Shown: positions 1 through 7,588 of the stretch, piece by piece
Layout of the letters: each line of letters starts with the position of its first letter
Position numbering within the stretch: the stretch's first letter is position 1
Notes under the pieces: model-generated
Seen by the model: only the letters and a program-made list of their open reading frames with translations
Databases searched by the model: none
What the model was told of the DNA's origin: nothing
Source: RPQJ01 sp963748985
Lineage (GTDB): Bacteria > Pseudomonadota > Gammaproteobacteria > Steroidobacterales > Steroidobacteraceae
Assembly: GCA_963748985.1 (NCBI GenBank)
Contig: CAVVKQ010000013.1
Span: 93,792-157,791, forward strand
Length of the DNA: 64,000 nucleotides
Reading direction: 5' to 3'
Made by a program: the position numbers and the translations under genes

Positions 1-7
1 CCCTCGC

Positions 8-100
8 GGAGAGGTACCGAAGCGGTCATAACGGCGCCGACTCGAAATCGGATGGGGGTTTAATAGCCCCACGTGGGTTCGAATCCCACCCTCTCCGCCA
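8..100 (+). tRNA. tRNA-Ser (anticodon CGA), CCA end encoded
   Basis: The acceptor stem GGAGAGG (8-14) pairs with CCTCTCC (90-96), followed by discriminator G97 and an encoded CCA (98-100). The anticodon stem CCGA/TCGG encloses the loop CTCGAAA, giving anticodon CGA. A long variable arm with a GGGG/CCCC stem marks a class II tRNA, as expected for serine. The T arm carries the canonical GGTTCGAATCC. A strong terminator follows within 10 bases. The 3' 20 bases of this tRNA and 30 bases downstream are repeated exactly at 273-322. Confidence 0.95.
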
Positions 101-322
101 GTTACGACGACGCCCCCGCGAGGGGGCGTTCTCGTTTCTGGCCCGAGGGGTGGGCTGAGAACCCACGGGACGTGGGGTCGACCCATCCGCGCCTCTGCGG
201 ATGGGCACGTCCTTGCCGCGCAAGCTGGCGAGGACGCCCCAGCGGGGCGAGGACCATTGCGGTGGTCCGAGTGAATCCCACCCTCTCCGCCAGTTACGAC
301 GACGCCCCCGCGAGGGGGCGTT
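81..322 (+). repeat. 50-bp direct repeat of the tRNA-Ser 3' end (81-130 and 273-322)
   Basis: Bases 81-130 (T-arm 3' half, acceptor 3' strand, CCA and terminator) recur without mismatch at 273-322, offset by 192 bases. The similarity continues weakly for a few bases on the right. The second copy has no matching tRNA 5' half. The 142 bases between the copies are rich in small inverted repeats: CCCATCCGC/GCGGATGGG (182-190/197-205), a GACGCCCC-AGC-GGGGCG hairpin near 234-249, and GGACCA/TGGTCC (251-268). The arrangement resembles the footprint of an element that integrated at the tRNA 3' end and was largely lost, or a slipped partial duplication. No integrase is visible in the window. Confidence 0.85.
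110..136 (+). terminator. Rho-independent terminator of tRNA-Ser
   Basis: ACGCCCCC (110-117) pairs with GGGGGCGT (122-129) around a GCGA loop and runs into TCTCGTT. It lies ten bases after the tRNA CCA end. An identical stem lies at 302-321 as part of the duplicated segment. Confidence 0.7.
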
Positions 323-1586
323 TTCGTTCGGTGATCACCCGTCGGTCCGGATCAATCGCTAACCAGCACGCCGCTCCAGCAAACGCGAACGCCGCGCCAA
401 TCACGAAAGTCGCATTCCAGTTGCCGGCGCCGGAAAGTGCGCCAATGACCGGCGCCGATACCATGCCCGCGAAGTTTCCACCGGTGTTCAGGACGCCTGT
501 CGCGGCACCCGTGTCCGAGCGTGCCACGCGCATCGTCGCAGCCCAGAACGGGCCTTCGTTCAGCTCGATCATGAAGAACGTCGCCATCAGTGCCAGCACT
601 GCGGCATAGGGCGTCGAGACTTTGACGGCCACGAGCAGCAGCAGGCCCGCCAATGGCAATGAGATCATTGGAACGAGTCGATAGCCCCAGCGAAAGCCGA
701 TCTTCGTCGCCATGCGGTCCGACAGCAAACCACCGATGCCCGCGCCCAGGCCGGCCCCGATCCACGGCAACATGCCGGCGAAACCGCTTTCGAGTCCGGT
801 GAAGTGCCGCACCTGCACCAGGTACAGGAACGACCACATGCTCAGCAGGTAGAAAACGATGTTGAGGCAGAAGTAAGCAAACGTCAGCAGCAAAACGTCG
901 CGCTGCCCGACGATCTGCTTCATGCGCGCGAGCGTCATCGGCGCCGGCTTTTCCATGTCGCTCGCCTCGAGTTCCGCCAGTTCTTCCGGCGTGACTTTCG
1001 GATGTTCTTTCGGCCTGTCGCGCCCATACCGGGCCCAGGCCGCGGTGAGCAGCACGGCGGGGAGGGCGATCCACAACAATGCGCCCTGCCAGCCGAAGTG
1101 CGCGGTGAGGACCACGATCAACGGCGCGGTCATCGCGCCGCCGATGTTCATGCCCAACGAGATGGTGCCGTTGGTCATGGCCCACTGACGCTGCGGAAAC
1201 CATGTCTGCGACACGGCAGCGGTCATTGGAAACACCGGCCCCTGCGAGAGGCCGAGCAACCCCTGCGCTACGAGCAGCGCGATGAACAGCGCCGTGCCTG
1301 CCAGCACCACCGGTGCAAGGGGGGTCGCGAGCGTCGCGACGAGACCGACCAGACCGACCACGGTGTAGGTCAGCCGTGCGCCGAACCGCTGACCGAGCAG
1401 GCCGCCCGGCAATTGAGCGAGCGTGTAGCACGTGGCGAATGCCGCATTCAGCCAGCCGATCTGCAGCTGCGAGAGGTGCAGGTCCGGCATGATGTTCTGC
1501 GCGGCCACACCCAGGCTCGTGCGCTGGACGTACGCCAGCATCGCGAAGCCGCCCAGGAACAGGAAGATCGTCCAGCGAACCTTCAA
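294..1586 (-). CDS. MFS transporter, anion:cation symporter-like
   Basis: This 430-residue polytopic membrane protein has the layout of a major facilitator: about twelve hydrophobic segments in two halves, with a charged cytoplasmic loop near residues 190-225 (RDRPKEHPKV...EELAELEASD). The N-terminus (YVQRTSLGVAAQNIMPDL) resembles the ACS branch (hexuronate, glucarate and related organic anions). Start is TTG with a strong GGAGGTGG ribosome-binding site a few bases upstream. It follows the DMGDH-like gene by 27 bases and probably belongs to that operon, so a betaine- or carboxylate-type substrate is possible but unproven. The last 12 codons and the stop lie inside the duplicated tRNA-terminator segment, so the C-terminus was set by that duplication. 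Confidence 0.85.
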   Translation of the reverse strand: MKVRWTIFLFLGGFAMLAYVQRTSLGVAAQNIMPDLHLSQLQIGWLNAAFATCYTLAQLPGGLLGQRFGARLTYTVVGLVGLVATLATPLAPVVLAGTALFIALLVAQGLLGLSQGPVFPMTAAVSQTWFPQRQWAMTNGTISLGMNIGGAMTAPLIVVLTAHFGWQGALLWIALPAVLLTAAWARYGRDRPKEHPKVTPEELAELEASDMEKPAPMTLARMKQIVGQRDVLLLTFAYFCLNIVFYLLSMWSFLYLVQVRHFTGLESGFAGMLPWIGAGLGAGIGGLLSDRMATKIGFRWGYRLVPMISLPLAGLLLLVAVKVSTPYAAVLALMATFFMIELNEGPFWAATMRVARSDTGAATGVLNTGGNFAGMVSAPVIGALSGAGNWNATFVIGAAFAFAGAACWLAIDPDRRVITERKRPLAGASS

Positions 1587-1613
1587 GCACCACCTCCGCG
1601 AATGCTCTGGACG

Positions 1614-4028
1614 TCAGCCACGCAGTTTCGAGCCCGTCGGGTCGTAGGGTGCGGCGCGCAGGATCCGGGCCGCGCGTTGTCTGCCCAGAATCGTGACCGA
1701 CAACGAGGCGGGTGATTCGCACCATTCAGTGTCGACGTAGCCCAACGCCAGGCTCTGCCGCACGAAGTGGCCGTACGCCCCGGAAGTAACGTAACCGATG
1801 CGTCGGCCGTCGCGATGTATCGGCTCGTAGCCCGTGGCGTCAGCGTCGGGTGAATCAATCTGCAGCAGCACCAGCTTCATCGAGGGACCCGTCTCCCGCG
1901 CGGCCAGAAGAGCCTCGCGACCGATGAATTCACCCTTGTCGGTCGCAACGAAGCGCCCGAGACCCGCCATCGCCGGCGTGCACGACGTGGAAAACTCCAA
2001 CGACCATACACCGTAGCCTTTCTCGAGCCGCAGGCTGTCCTGCGCACGCATGCCGATCGGGCGCATGCCGAGCGGCGTGCCGGCGGCGATCAATGCTTGC
2101 CACAGTTCGTGCTGCTGCGACGCACGGACGTTGATCTCGTAGCCGAGTTCACCGGTGAGCGAAAGGCGCGCGACCACCGCAGGTATCGACGCGACGTCGA
2201 TGCTGGCGCAGCCCATGAACGGCAGGCCGCGGTCCGCAACGTCGCCGGGTGTGAGCGAGGCGAGAATTTCGCGTGACCTCGGCCCCGACAGCGAGAATCC
2301 GAGCCAGCTCTCCGAGAGGTTCTCGATGTCCACGCCCGAGGCGGGCAGGTGATCGCGGAACCAGCGCAGGTGCCACTCCTGCAGGTAGTACGAACCGACG
2401 AGCCAGTACCGATCCTGGTCGAGCCGCGTCACGGTGAGATCGCCCATCAGGCGGCCTGCAGGATTCAGCATCGGTGCCAGTCGAATGCGGCCCACGGCGG
2501 GCAGGTGCGAGGCGAGCAGGTGGTCGAGCCATTTCCCGGCGCCGGGTCCGCGTACTTCGTAGCGCGCGTACACGCCGGTATCCAGCAGTCCTGCTGCGCT
2601 GCGAGTCGCGGCGACTTCTGCAGCGACGAACCGATCAGCTGTGGACCGTCGCAACGTCGGCGGTTCGACGAAATCCGGTTCGCCCGTCGCAAAATATTGC
2701 GGTGATTCCATGCCCCACACGACGCCGAAGCGCGCGCCGAGCGCCTTCTGCGCCTCGTAGCTCGGTGTCGTCTTCAGGGGTCGGCCCGCCGGCAACTCTT
2801 CGTTGGGATAGGCAATGACGAAACGCCGTGCGTAGAACTGTGCGGTGGTGTCGCGCAGGTAGCGGTCGTCAGCTGCGAACCTGCCGTAGCGGGCGACGTC
2901 CATGCCGAAAATGTCGGTGCCCGGGTCGCCCTCGACGATCCAGTCGGACAGCACCTTGCCGATCGCGCCGCCCTGCGAAAAACCTCCCATGCAGCCACAT
3001 GCAGCCCAGAAGTTGCGCAAACCCGGCACAGGGCCGACCAGCGGATTGCCGTCGGGTGTGAAGGTGAACGCACCGTTGACCCACTTGCGGATGCCAGCAC
3101 GCTCAAGCGTCGGGAAACGCGAGAACCCGATCAGCAACTCCGGGCTGATGCGATCGATGTCCTCGGGCAGCAACTCCATGCCGTAGTCCCACTCGGCGCC
3201 CTCAGTCTGCCAGTGCCGCGGGTTGCGTTCGTAAACGCCGAGGATCACGCCTTTGCGTTCCTGCTGCAGGTAGGTGAAGCCCTCGAGGTCCGTCACGCAT
3301 GGCATCTCGTCGGGACGTGCCAGCAGCTCCGGCAGGTCCTCGGTGATGAGGTAGTGGTGCTGCATCGGCGTGAGCGGCAGGTCGACGCCAACCATGCGTC
3401 CGACACGGCGTGCCCAGAGTCCGCCGGCATTGACCACGTGCTGCGCGACGACCGTTCCCTTTTCGGTCTCGACGAGCCAACCGTCCGCGTGCGGTTTCAG
3501 TGCCGTCACGCGGTTGCGCAGGATCACGTCGGCCCCGCGCCTGCGGGCAGCGATCGCGAAGGCGTGCGTCGTGCCGTGCGGATCCACTGCGCCTTCGTGC
3601 GGGTCGAAGAGGCCGCCGAGCAGGCCACGCGGATCGACGATCGGGCACTCGGTCACGATCTCCTCGGGTGTCGCCAGTCGCGCTTCGATGCCAATGGTCT
3701 CGTAAATCGCGAACTCCGACTGCAGCCATTCCCAGCGCTCGGGCGTCGTGGCGATGCTGTAGCCGCCAGGCATGTGCAGCCCGACGCTCTGGCCGCTCTC
3801 GGCCTCGATCTCCTGGTACAGCTTGATCGTGTACGCCTGCAGGGCGGCGATGTGCGGGTCGTCATTGATGGCGTGGAATCCCGCCGCGGCGTGCCAGGTG
3901 GAGCCGGCAGTGAGTTCGGCGCGCTCGATCAGTGCGATGTCGCCCCAGCCCTTGCGTGTGAGGTGATACAGGACGCTCGCGCCGACGATGCCGCCGCCGA
4001 TCACGACGACGCGATAGTGGCTCTTCAT
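1614..4028 (-). CDS. FAD-dependent dimethylglycine/sarcosine dehydrogenase-like protein
   Basis: The 804-residue protein begins with a Rossmann FAD-binding motif GGGIVG (residues 11-16) and carries TWHAAAGF, where His46 matches the histidine that is covalently flavinylated in dimethylglycine and sarcosine dehydrogenases. The N-terminal half is a DAO-type oxidase fold. The C-terminal half, from about residue 430, is a GcvT-like aminomethyltransferase domain that in relatives hands the formaldehyde unit to tetrahydrofolate. Length matches the family. It starts 6 bases after the MttB-family gene, so the two are probably cotranscribed and act in sequential N-demethylation of a methylated amine. 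The exact substrate (dimethylglycine, sarcosine or another N-methyl compound) cannot be decided from sequence. Confidence 0.85.
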   Translation of the reverse strand: MKSHYRVVVIGGGIVGASVLYHLTRKGWGDIALIERAELTAGSTWHAAAGFHAINDDPHIAALQAYTIKLYQEIEAESGQSVGLHMPGGYSIATTPERWEWLQSEFAIYETIGIEARLATPEEIVTECPIVDPRGLLGGLFDPHEGAVDPHGTTHAFAIAARRRGADVILRNRVTALKPHADGWLVETEKGTVVAQHVVNAGGLWARRVGRMVGVDLPLTPMQHHYLITEDLPELLARPDEMPCVTDLEGFTYLQQERKGVILGVYERNPRHWQTEGAEWDYGMELLPEDIDRISPELLIGFSRFPTLERAGIRKWVNGAFTFTPDGNPLVGPVPGLRNFWAACGCMGGFSQGGAIGKVLSDWIVEGDPGTDIFGMDVARYGRFAADDRYLRDTTAQFYARRFVIAYPNEELPAGRPLKTTPSYEAQKALGARFGVVWGMESPQYFATGEPDFVEPPTLRRSTADRFVAAEVAATRSAAGLLDTGVYARYEVRGPGAGKWLDHLLASHLPAVGRIRLAPMLNPAGRLMGDLTVTRLDQDRYWLVGSYYLQEWHLRWFRDHLPASGVDIENLSESWLGFSLSGPRSREILASLTPGDVADRGLPFMGCASIDVASIPAVVARLSLTGELGYEINVRASQQHELWQALIAAGTPLGMRPIGMRAQDSLRLEKGYGVWSLEFSTSCTPAMAGLGRFVATDKGEFIGREALLAARETGPSMKLVLLQIDSPDADATGYEPIHRDGRRIGYVTSGAYGHFVRQSLALGYVDTEWCESPASLSVTILGRQRAARILRAAPYDPTGSKLRG

Positions 4029-4034
4029 CGCCTG

Positions 4035-5588
4035 CTATTCCTCGTCGAGGCTGTCCGACAGCACGGCACGGCGTTCGCACATGAACTGCTGCAGGGCTTC
4101 GTCGATGGCGGGATCGAGTCCAGGGTCTTCGTAGTCGGCGAGCATGCGCTTCCATACCACGTTCGCACGCTGTTCGGCGCTCAGGCTGCCTTCACTCGAC
4201 CATTGCTCGTACGAGGAGTAGTCCGCGATGGTCGACTGGTGAAACGCCGCCTCGAAGTTTTCCTGCGTATGCGCGCAACCGAGGAAGTGGCCCCCCGGAC
4301 CGACTTCACGGATGGCATCCATCGCCTGGCCGCGTGGGCTCACGTCCATGCCGTTGGCCAGCGCCTGCATCATCGCGAGCTGGTCGATGTCCATCACGAA
4401 CTTCTCGTACCCGGCGACGAGTCCGCCTTCGAGCCAGCCGGCGGCGTGCGTGACGAGGTTGACGCCCGCGAGCAGGGTCGGCAGCAATGTATGCGCGCTC
4501 TCGTAGGCGGCTTGCGCATCGGCAACTTTCGACGAGCACAGCGATCCGCCGCTGCGGCAGGGCACGCCGAGCCTGCGCGCCAGCTGCGCCGTGGCGAAAA
4601 TCATCTGCGTGGCTTCGGCCGTGCCGAACGTGGGGGCGCCGGTGCGCATCGAGATGGCGCCGACGAAGGAACCCATGATCACTGGAGCACCCGGCCGGAC
4701 GAGCTGCGTCAGCGCCATGCCGGCCAGCGTCTCGGCGAGCAGTTCCGCCATGCAGCCTGCCGGTGTGACGGGCCCCATCGCGCCGGCGAGCACTGCGGGC
4801 ACCACGATCGTGCCCTGGTTCTGCGACGCGAAGGCACGCAGCGCGCCGAGCATGCGGCCGTCAAATGTCAGCGGAGAATTCGAATTGATATTGCCGAGCA
4901 GGACGCAGTTGGCCTGGATGAAATCCTGGCCGAACAGGATGCCGGCCATGCGCACGGCGTCCGCCGCGTGTCCAGGCGTTTCCGGCGTGCCCTCGCAACC
5001 CTGGTCGCTGTAACGGAAGAACGCGTACTGGACGTCGAGGTGACGCTTGCCCTCGGGCACGTCCATCGGCTCGACCATGCAGCCGCCGGAGAAATGGATC
5101 GCTGGCGCGACATGGGCGAGCTTGATGAAGTTGTGCAGGTCGGCAAGGGTGCCGTAGCGGCGGCCGCCGTCGAGATCCGTCACGAACGGCGGGCCGCCGA
5201 CCGGTGAGAAAACCGTGGCGTCACCGCCAAGGCACACGCTGCGCGCCGGGTTTCTCGCGTGCAGCATGAACTCGCGTGGTGCCGTGCGCAGCAGCTGACG
5301 GGCGAGGCCGCGCGGAATGCGCACGCGCTCGCCTTGCACGTCGGCACCTGCTTCCCGCCACAGGCGCAACGATTCCGGGTCGCGCCGGAACTCGATGCCG
5401 ATTTCTTCGAGGATCGTCTCGGCGTTGTTCTCGATGATCTCGACAGCTTCGTCGTGCAGCAGCTCGACCGTGGGGATGCGGCGGCGAATGTAAGGCAGCT
5501 TTCCGGCCGCGCGGTGCGAGCGTGCCGCGCGACGGATCTCGCGGTTGCTGGTGCGGCCGGTGCGATTGATCGTGGACGTGTCGCTCAA
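4035..5588 (-). CDS. MttB-family (trimethylamine methyltransferase-like) protein, non-pyrrolysine
   Basis: This is a 517-residue COG5598/MttB superfamily protein (NAETILEEIGIEFRRDPESL near the N-terminus; SGGCMVEP, NSNSPLTFD and GAPVIMGSF further on). True trimethylamine MttB carries an in-frame UAG for pyrrolysine. Here the frame is continuous with no internal TAG, so it belongs to the non-pyrrolysine group whose characterised member MtgB demethylates glycine betaine. I place the start at the TTG at 5588, 23 bases after the tagH stop. The open frame extends further up without homology, so the start is uncertain. No corrinoid protein gene is nearby. Together with the downstream flavoprotein and MFS gene it suggests use of a quaternary amine. 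Confidence 0.8.
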   Translation of the reverse strand: MSDTSTINRTGRTSNREIRRAARSHRAAGKLPYIRRRIPTVELLHDEAVEIIENNAETILEEIGIEFRRDPESLRLWREAGADVQGERVRIPRGLARQLLRTAPREFMLHARNPARSVCLGGDATVFSPVGGPPFVTDLDGGRRYGTLADLHNFIKLAHVAPAIHFSGGCMVEPMDVPEGKRHLDVQYAFFRYSDQGCEGTPETPGHAADAVRMAGILFGQDFIQANCVLLGNINSNSPLTFDGRMLGALRAFASQNQGTIVVPAVLAGAMGPVTPAGCMAELLAETLAGMALTQLVRPGAPVIMGSFVGAISMRTGAPTFGTAEATQMIFATAQLARRLGVPCRSGGSLCSSKVADAQAAYESAHTLLPTLLAGVNLVTHAAGWLEGGLVAGYEKFVMDIDQLAMMQALANGMDVSPRGQAMDAIREVGPGGHFLGCAHTQENFEAAFHQSTIADYSSYEQWSSEGSLSAEQRANVVWKRMLADYEDPGLDPAIDEALQQFMCERRAVLSDSLDEE

Positions 5589-5611
5589 GGGGCAGCTGTT
5601 GACGTCGATCG

Positions 5612-7020
5612 TCAGGCCGGACGCTTCTGCCGCAGGTCCCCACGTACGCGCGCGTACTCGAGCTCGAATGCCTCGGCAAACGACCGCGGCATTTCTTCGT
5701 TGCCAGCGGTCTGCTGGGTGAGCAGTCGATAGAACTCGGAATAGTGTTCCCAATACCGGGGACGCGGGTCCTGCCCCGGCGCGAGCTGGCGGGCACGGCC
5801 TTGTTCGAACTGGTCGGCGACGTTCGCCGGCGAGAGCTGGCCCAGCATGGAGTCGAGCCCCGCCTTCATGCCGGCGGCGAGTGCCGTCTCGTGGTCACGC
5901 ATGTCCTGCAGCACGTCCCGCATCGAGTCGACCGGACCCGCAAAGAGTCGCCCATGCGCTTCGAACAGGCGCTGCAACGCCTGCTCGATGCTGGTCGACG
6001 AACGGAGCGGGTTGCTGCTGTTGCCCGCCGCCAACGGCACGGCCGCAACGGCTGCAGCCACGGCACCTGTCGCACGCGCACGCAGGATGTCGTTGAGTCC
6101 GACGACTGCTTCGCGCAGCAACTGGCCGGCGACGAGCGGCAGCATGGCCTGGGCTTCGGGTGAGAGCGTCGCCGGATCGATGCCGGCGCCGCGGCAGAAA
6201 GCCTGGACGGCCGACTGCAGGTCTGCCCACGTGCTGGCCTGTTGATGAAACGGGACCGAGCGTTCACGGGCTTCGACGCGCGTCTTGCGTCGCGCCAGTG
6301 CGTCCTCGAGTTCTTCGCGCGGAATCTGGCGCGTCTTGAGCGCCCAGTCCTGGTTGCCGGGAGCCGCCGGCCGGCCGAGCGGGGTGGTGGCGCAAGGGCG
6401 GGGTCGCCATCATCGGCCGGCGCCATTGCCGGCACGACCGAATCGATCCTGCCCGTGCGCGTCGGATCGAACGTACTCTCGCCGGACGGTTTCCCGGAGC
6501 GCTGCAGCGACTCGAGCAGGTTCGCGCGCGCCGCGGCGTCAAGGCGCATGCCGAACGCATTGCCGATCGGGAGCGAGTCGCTCGAACCGGTCTCGCGCGG
6601 AGTCAGCAGGTTGTCGAAATTGAGGCTGTGGCCGATGTCCGAGTCGAGGTGTTTCGCGGCAGATTGTTCTTCACCCGTCGCCGGCAGGAAATCGATGCGA
6701 TTGTCGAGGCTGACGAGGATGTCGTAGTCGCCCACGCGCAGCCGGTCGCCATCGTTCAGCTCGACACGACCCGTGTCCGAGGCAGGCTCGTCCGCGTCAT
6801 TGATGAAGACGCCGTTCGTGCTGGTGTCGACCAGCCAGTACTTGCCGCTGTGGAACTGCACTTCGAAATGATGGCCGGAAACCACGCGACGCGGGTCGGG
6901 CAGGACCCAGTCGTTGCCGGGCGCACGTCCAACGGTGCCACCGTTCACGCCGAACACGCGTGAACGGTTCTCGCCGAGTTCGCGATAGTGGTCGCTGATG
7001 ACGCGAAGTTTGATGGCCAT
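5612..7020 (-). pseudogene. tagH: TagH-like FHA-domain protein of type VI secretion, frameshifted
   Basis: The first ~210 residues are a forkhead-associated domain (TVGRAPGNDWVLPD, SGHHFEV, NGVFIND) followed by a linker. The remainder, in another frame, is a typical TagH C-terminal domain (LPLVAGQLLREAVVGLNDIL, NPLRSSTSIEQALQRLFEAH, ARYW-like tail). The downstream frame is closed upstream by TGA at 6410-6412, so the shift lies between there and about 6345. Loss of one base in the run at 6381-6384 would restore PPPPLGRPAAPGNQDW and one ORF of about 469 codons. FHA proteins bind phosphothreonine and TagH/Fha regulates type VI assembly through Ser/Thr kinases. No other type VI gene is in the window, so it is an orphan here. 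The shift may be real decay or a sequencing indel. Confidence 0.75.
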
Positions 7021-7081
7021 GATGTTGCTGACGCTGGCTGCCTGATGCCTGCAGTCTATCCCGGCGACAGGCCGGAAGCGG

Positions 7082-7110
7082 CTGACGCTGGTCCGCGACC
7101 CTTGTAATAT
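7082..7110 (+). promoter_or_regulatory. Candidate sigma70 promoter for the DUF1820 gene
   Basis: CTGACG (7082-7087) and TAATAT (7105-7110) are separated by 17 bases and lie 35 bases before the ATG, in the short divergent gap with tagH. Both boxes match consensus at four of six positions. Confidence 0.3.
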
Positions 7111-7144
7111 GCGACGACCCTAACACGCAAGGCGTGCCGGCCTC

Positions 7145-7492
7145 ATGGCCTCCAGTCACATTTTCAAGGTCATTTTCCACAACCAGGGCAAGGTCTTCGA
7201 GATCTACGCCCGCAAGGTGGGCCATGGCGCGATGTTCGGCTTCATCGAGGTCGAGGAACTGATCTTCGGCGAGAGGTCGTCCGTCGTGGTCGACCCCTCC
7301 GAGGAAAAGATCCAGGTTGAATTTGCCGGCGTGAAGCGCACCTACCTGCCGCTGCACTCCGTGATCCGCATCGACGAGGTGCGCAAGTCGGGCGTCAGCA
7401 AGGTATCGGCGGCGGATTCGGCCTCCAATGTCGCCCAGTTTCCGTTCCCCGTGTACACCCCGCCAGGCGGGCCCGGCAACCGCGAAAAGTAG
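7145..7492 (+). CDS. DUF1820 family protein
   Basis: The 115-residue protein is a close match to the DUF1820 family of gammaproteobacteria: FKVIFHNQGKVFEIYAR at the start, FIEVEELIFGE, VVDPSEEKIQVEF and the invariant-looking VKRTYLPLHSVIRIDEV. It is small, soluble and has no signal peptide, and the last ~25 residues are a proline- and glycine-rich tail. The family has no established function. It lies alone, divergent from tagH and 96 bases upstream of purL, which is transcribed the same way. Confidence 0.85.
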   Translation: MASSHIFKVIFHNQGKVFEIYARKVGHGAMFGFIEVEELIFGERSSVVVDPSEEKIQVEFAGVKRTYLPLHSVIRIDEVRKSGVSKVSAADSASNVAQFPFPVYTPPGGPGNREK

Positions 7493-7588
7493 AGCAACGG
7501 CGCGGCCTTACGTCCGTGTGCGCTGGCCCGGGACAGTCGGCTCCGGTATCATTCGCCGTTCATATTTGACCGGCGGCCGCCCTCGCTC

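Noticed and set aside
26..609. Small open frames over the tRNA-Ser region on both strands
   Set aside because: They overlap the tRNA, its terminator and the duplicate, and read through the direct repeat with arginine/proline-rich translation; no homology.
3213..5207. Long open frame on the plus strand opposite the mttB-like and flavoprotein genes
   Set aside because: Composition is arginine- and histidine-rich with no domain. It mirrors the codon bias of the real minus-strand genes, as do similar frames at 29246-31579 and 34983-36623.
4035..5588. Pyrrolysine codon in the MttB-like gene
   Set aside because: The reading frame contains no internal TAG, so it is the non-pyrrolysine class.
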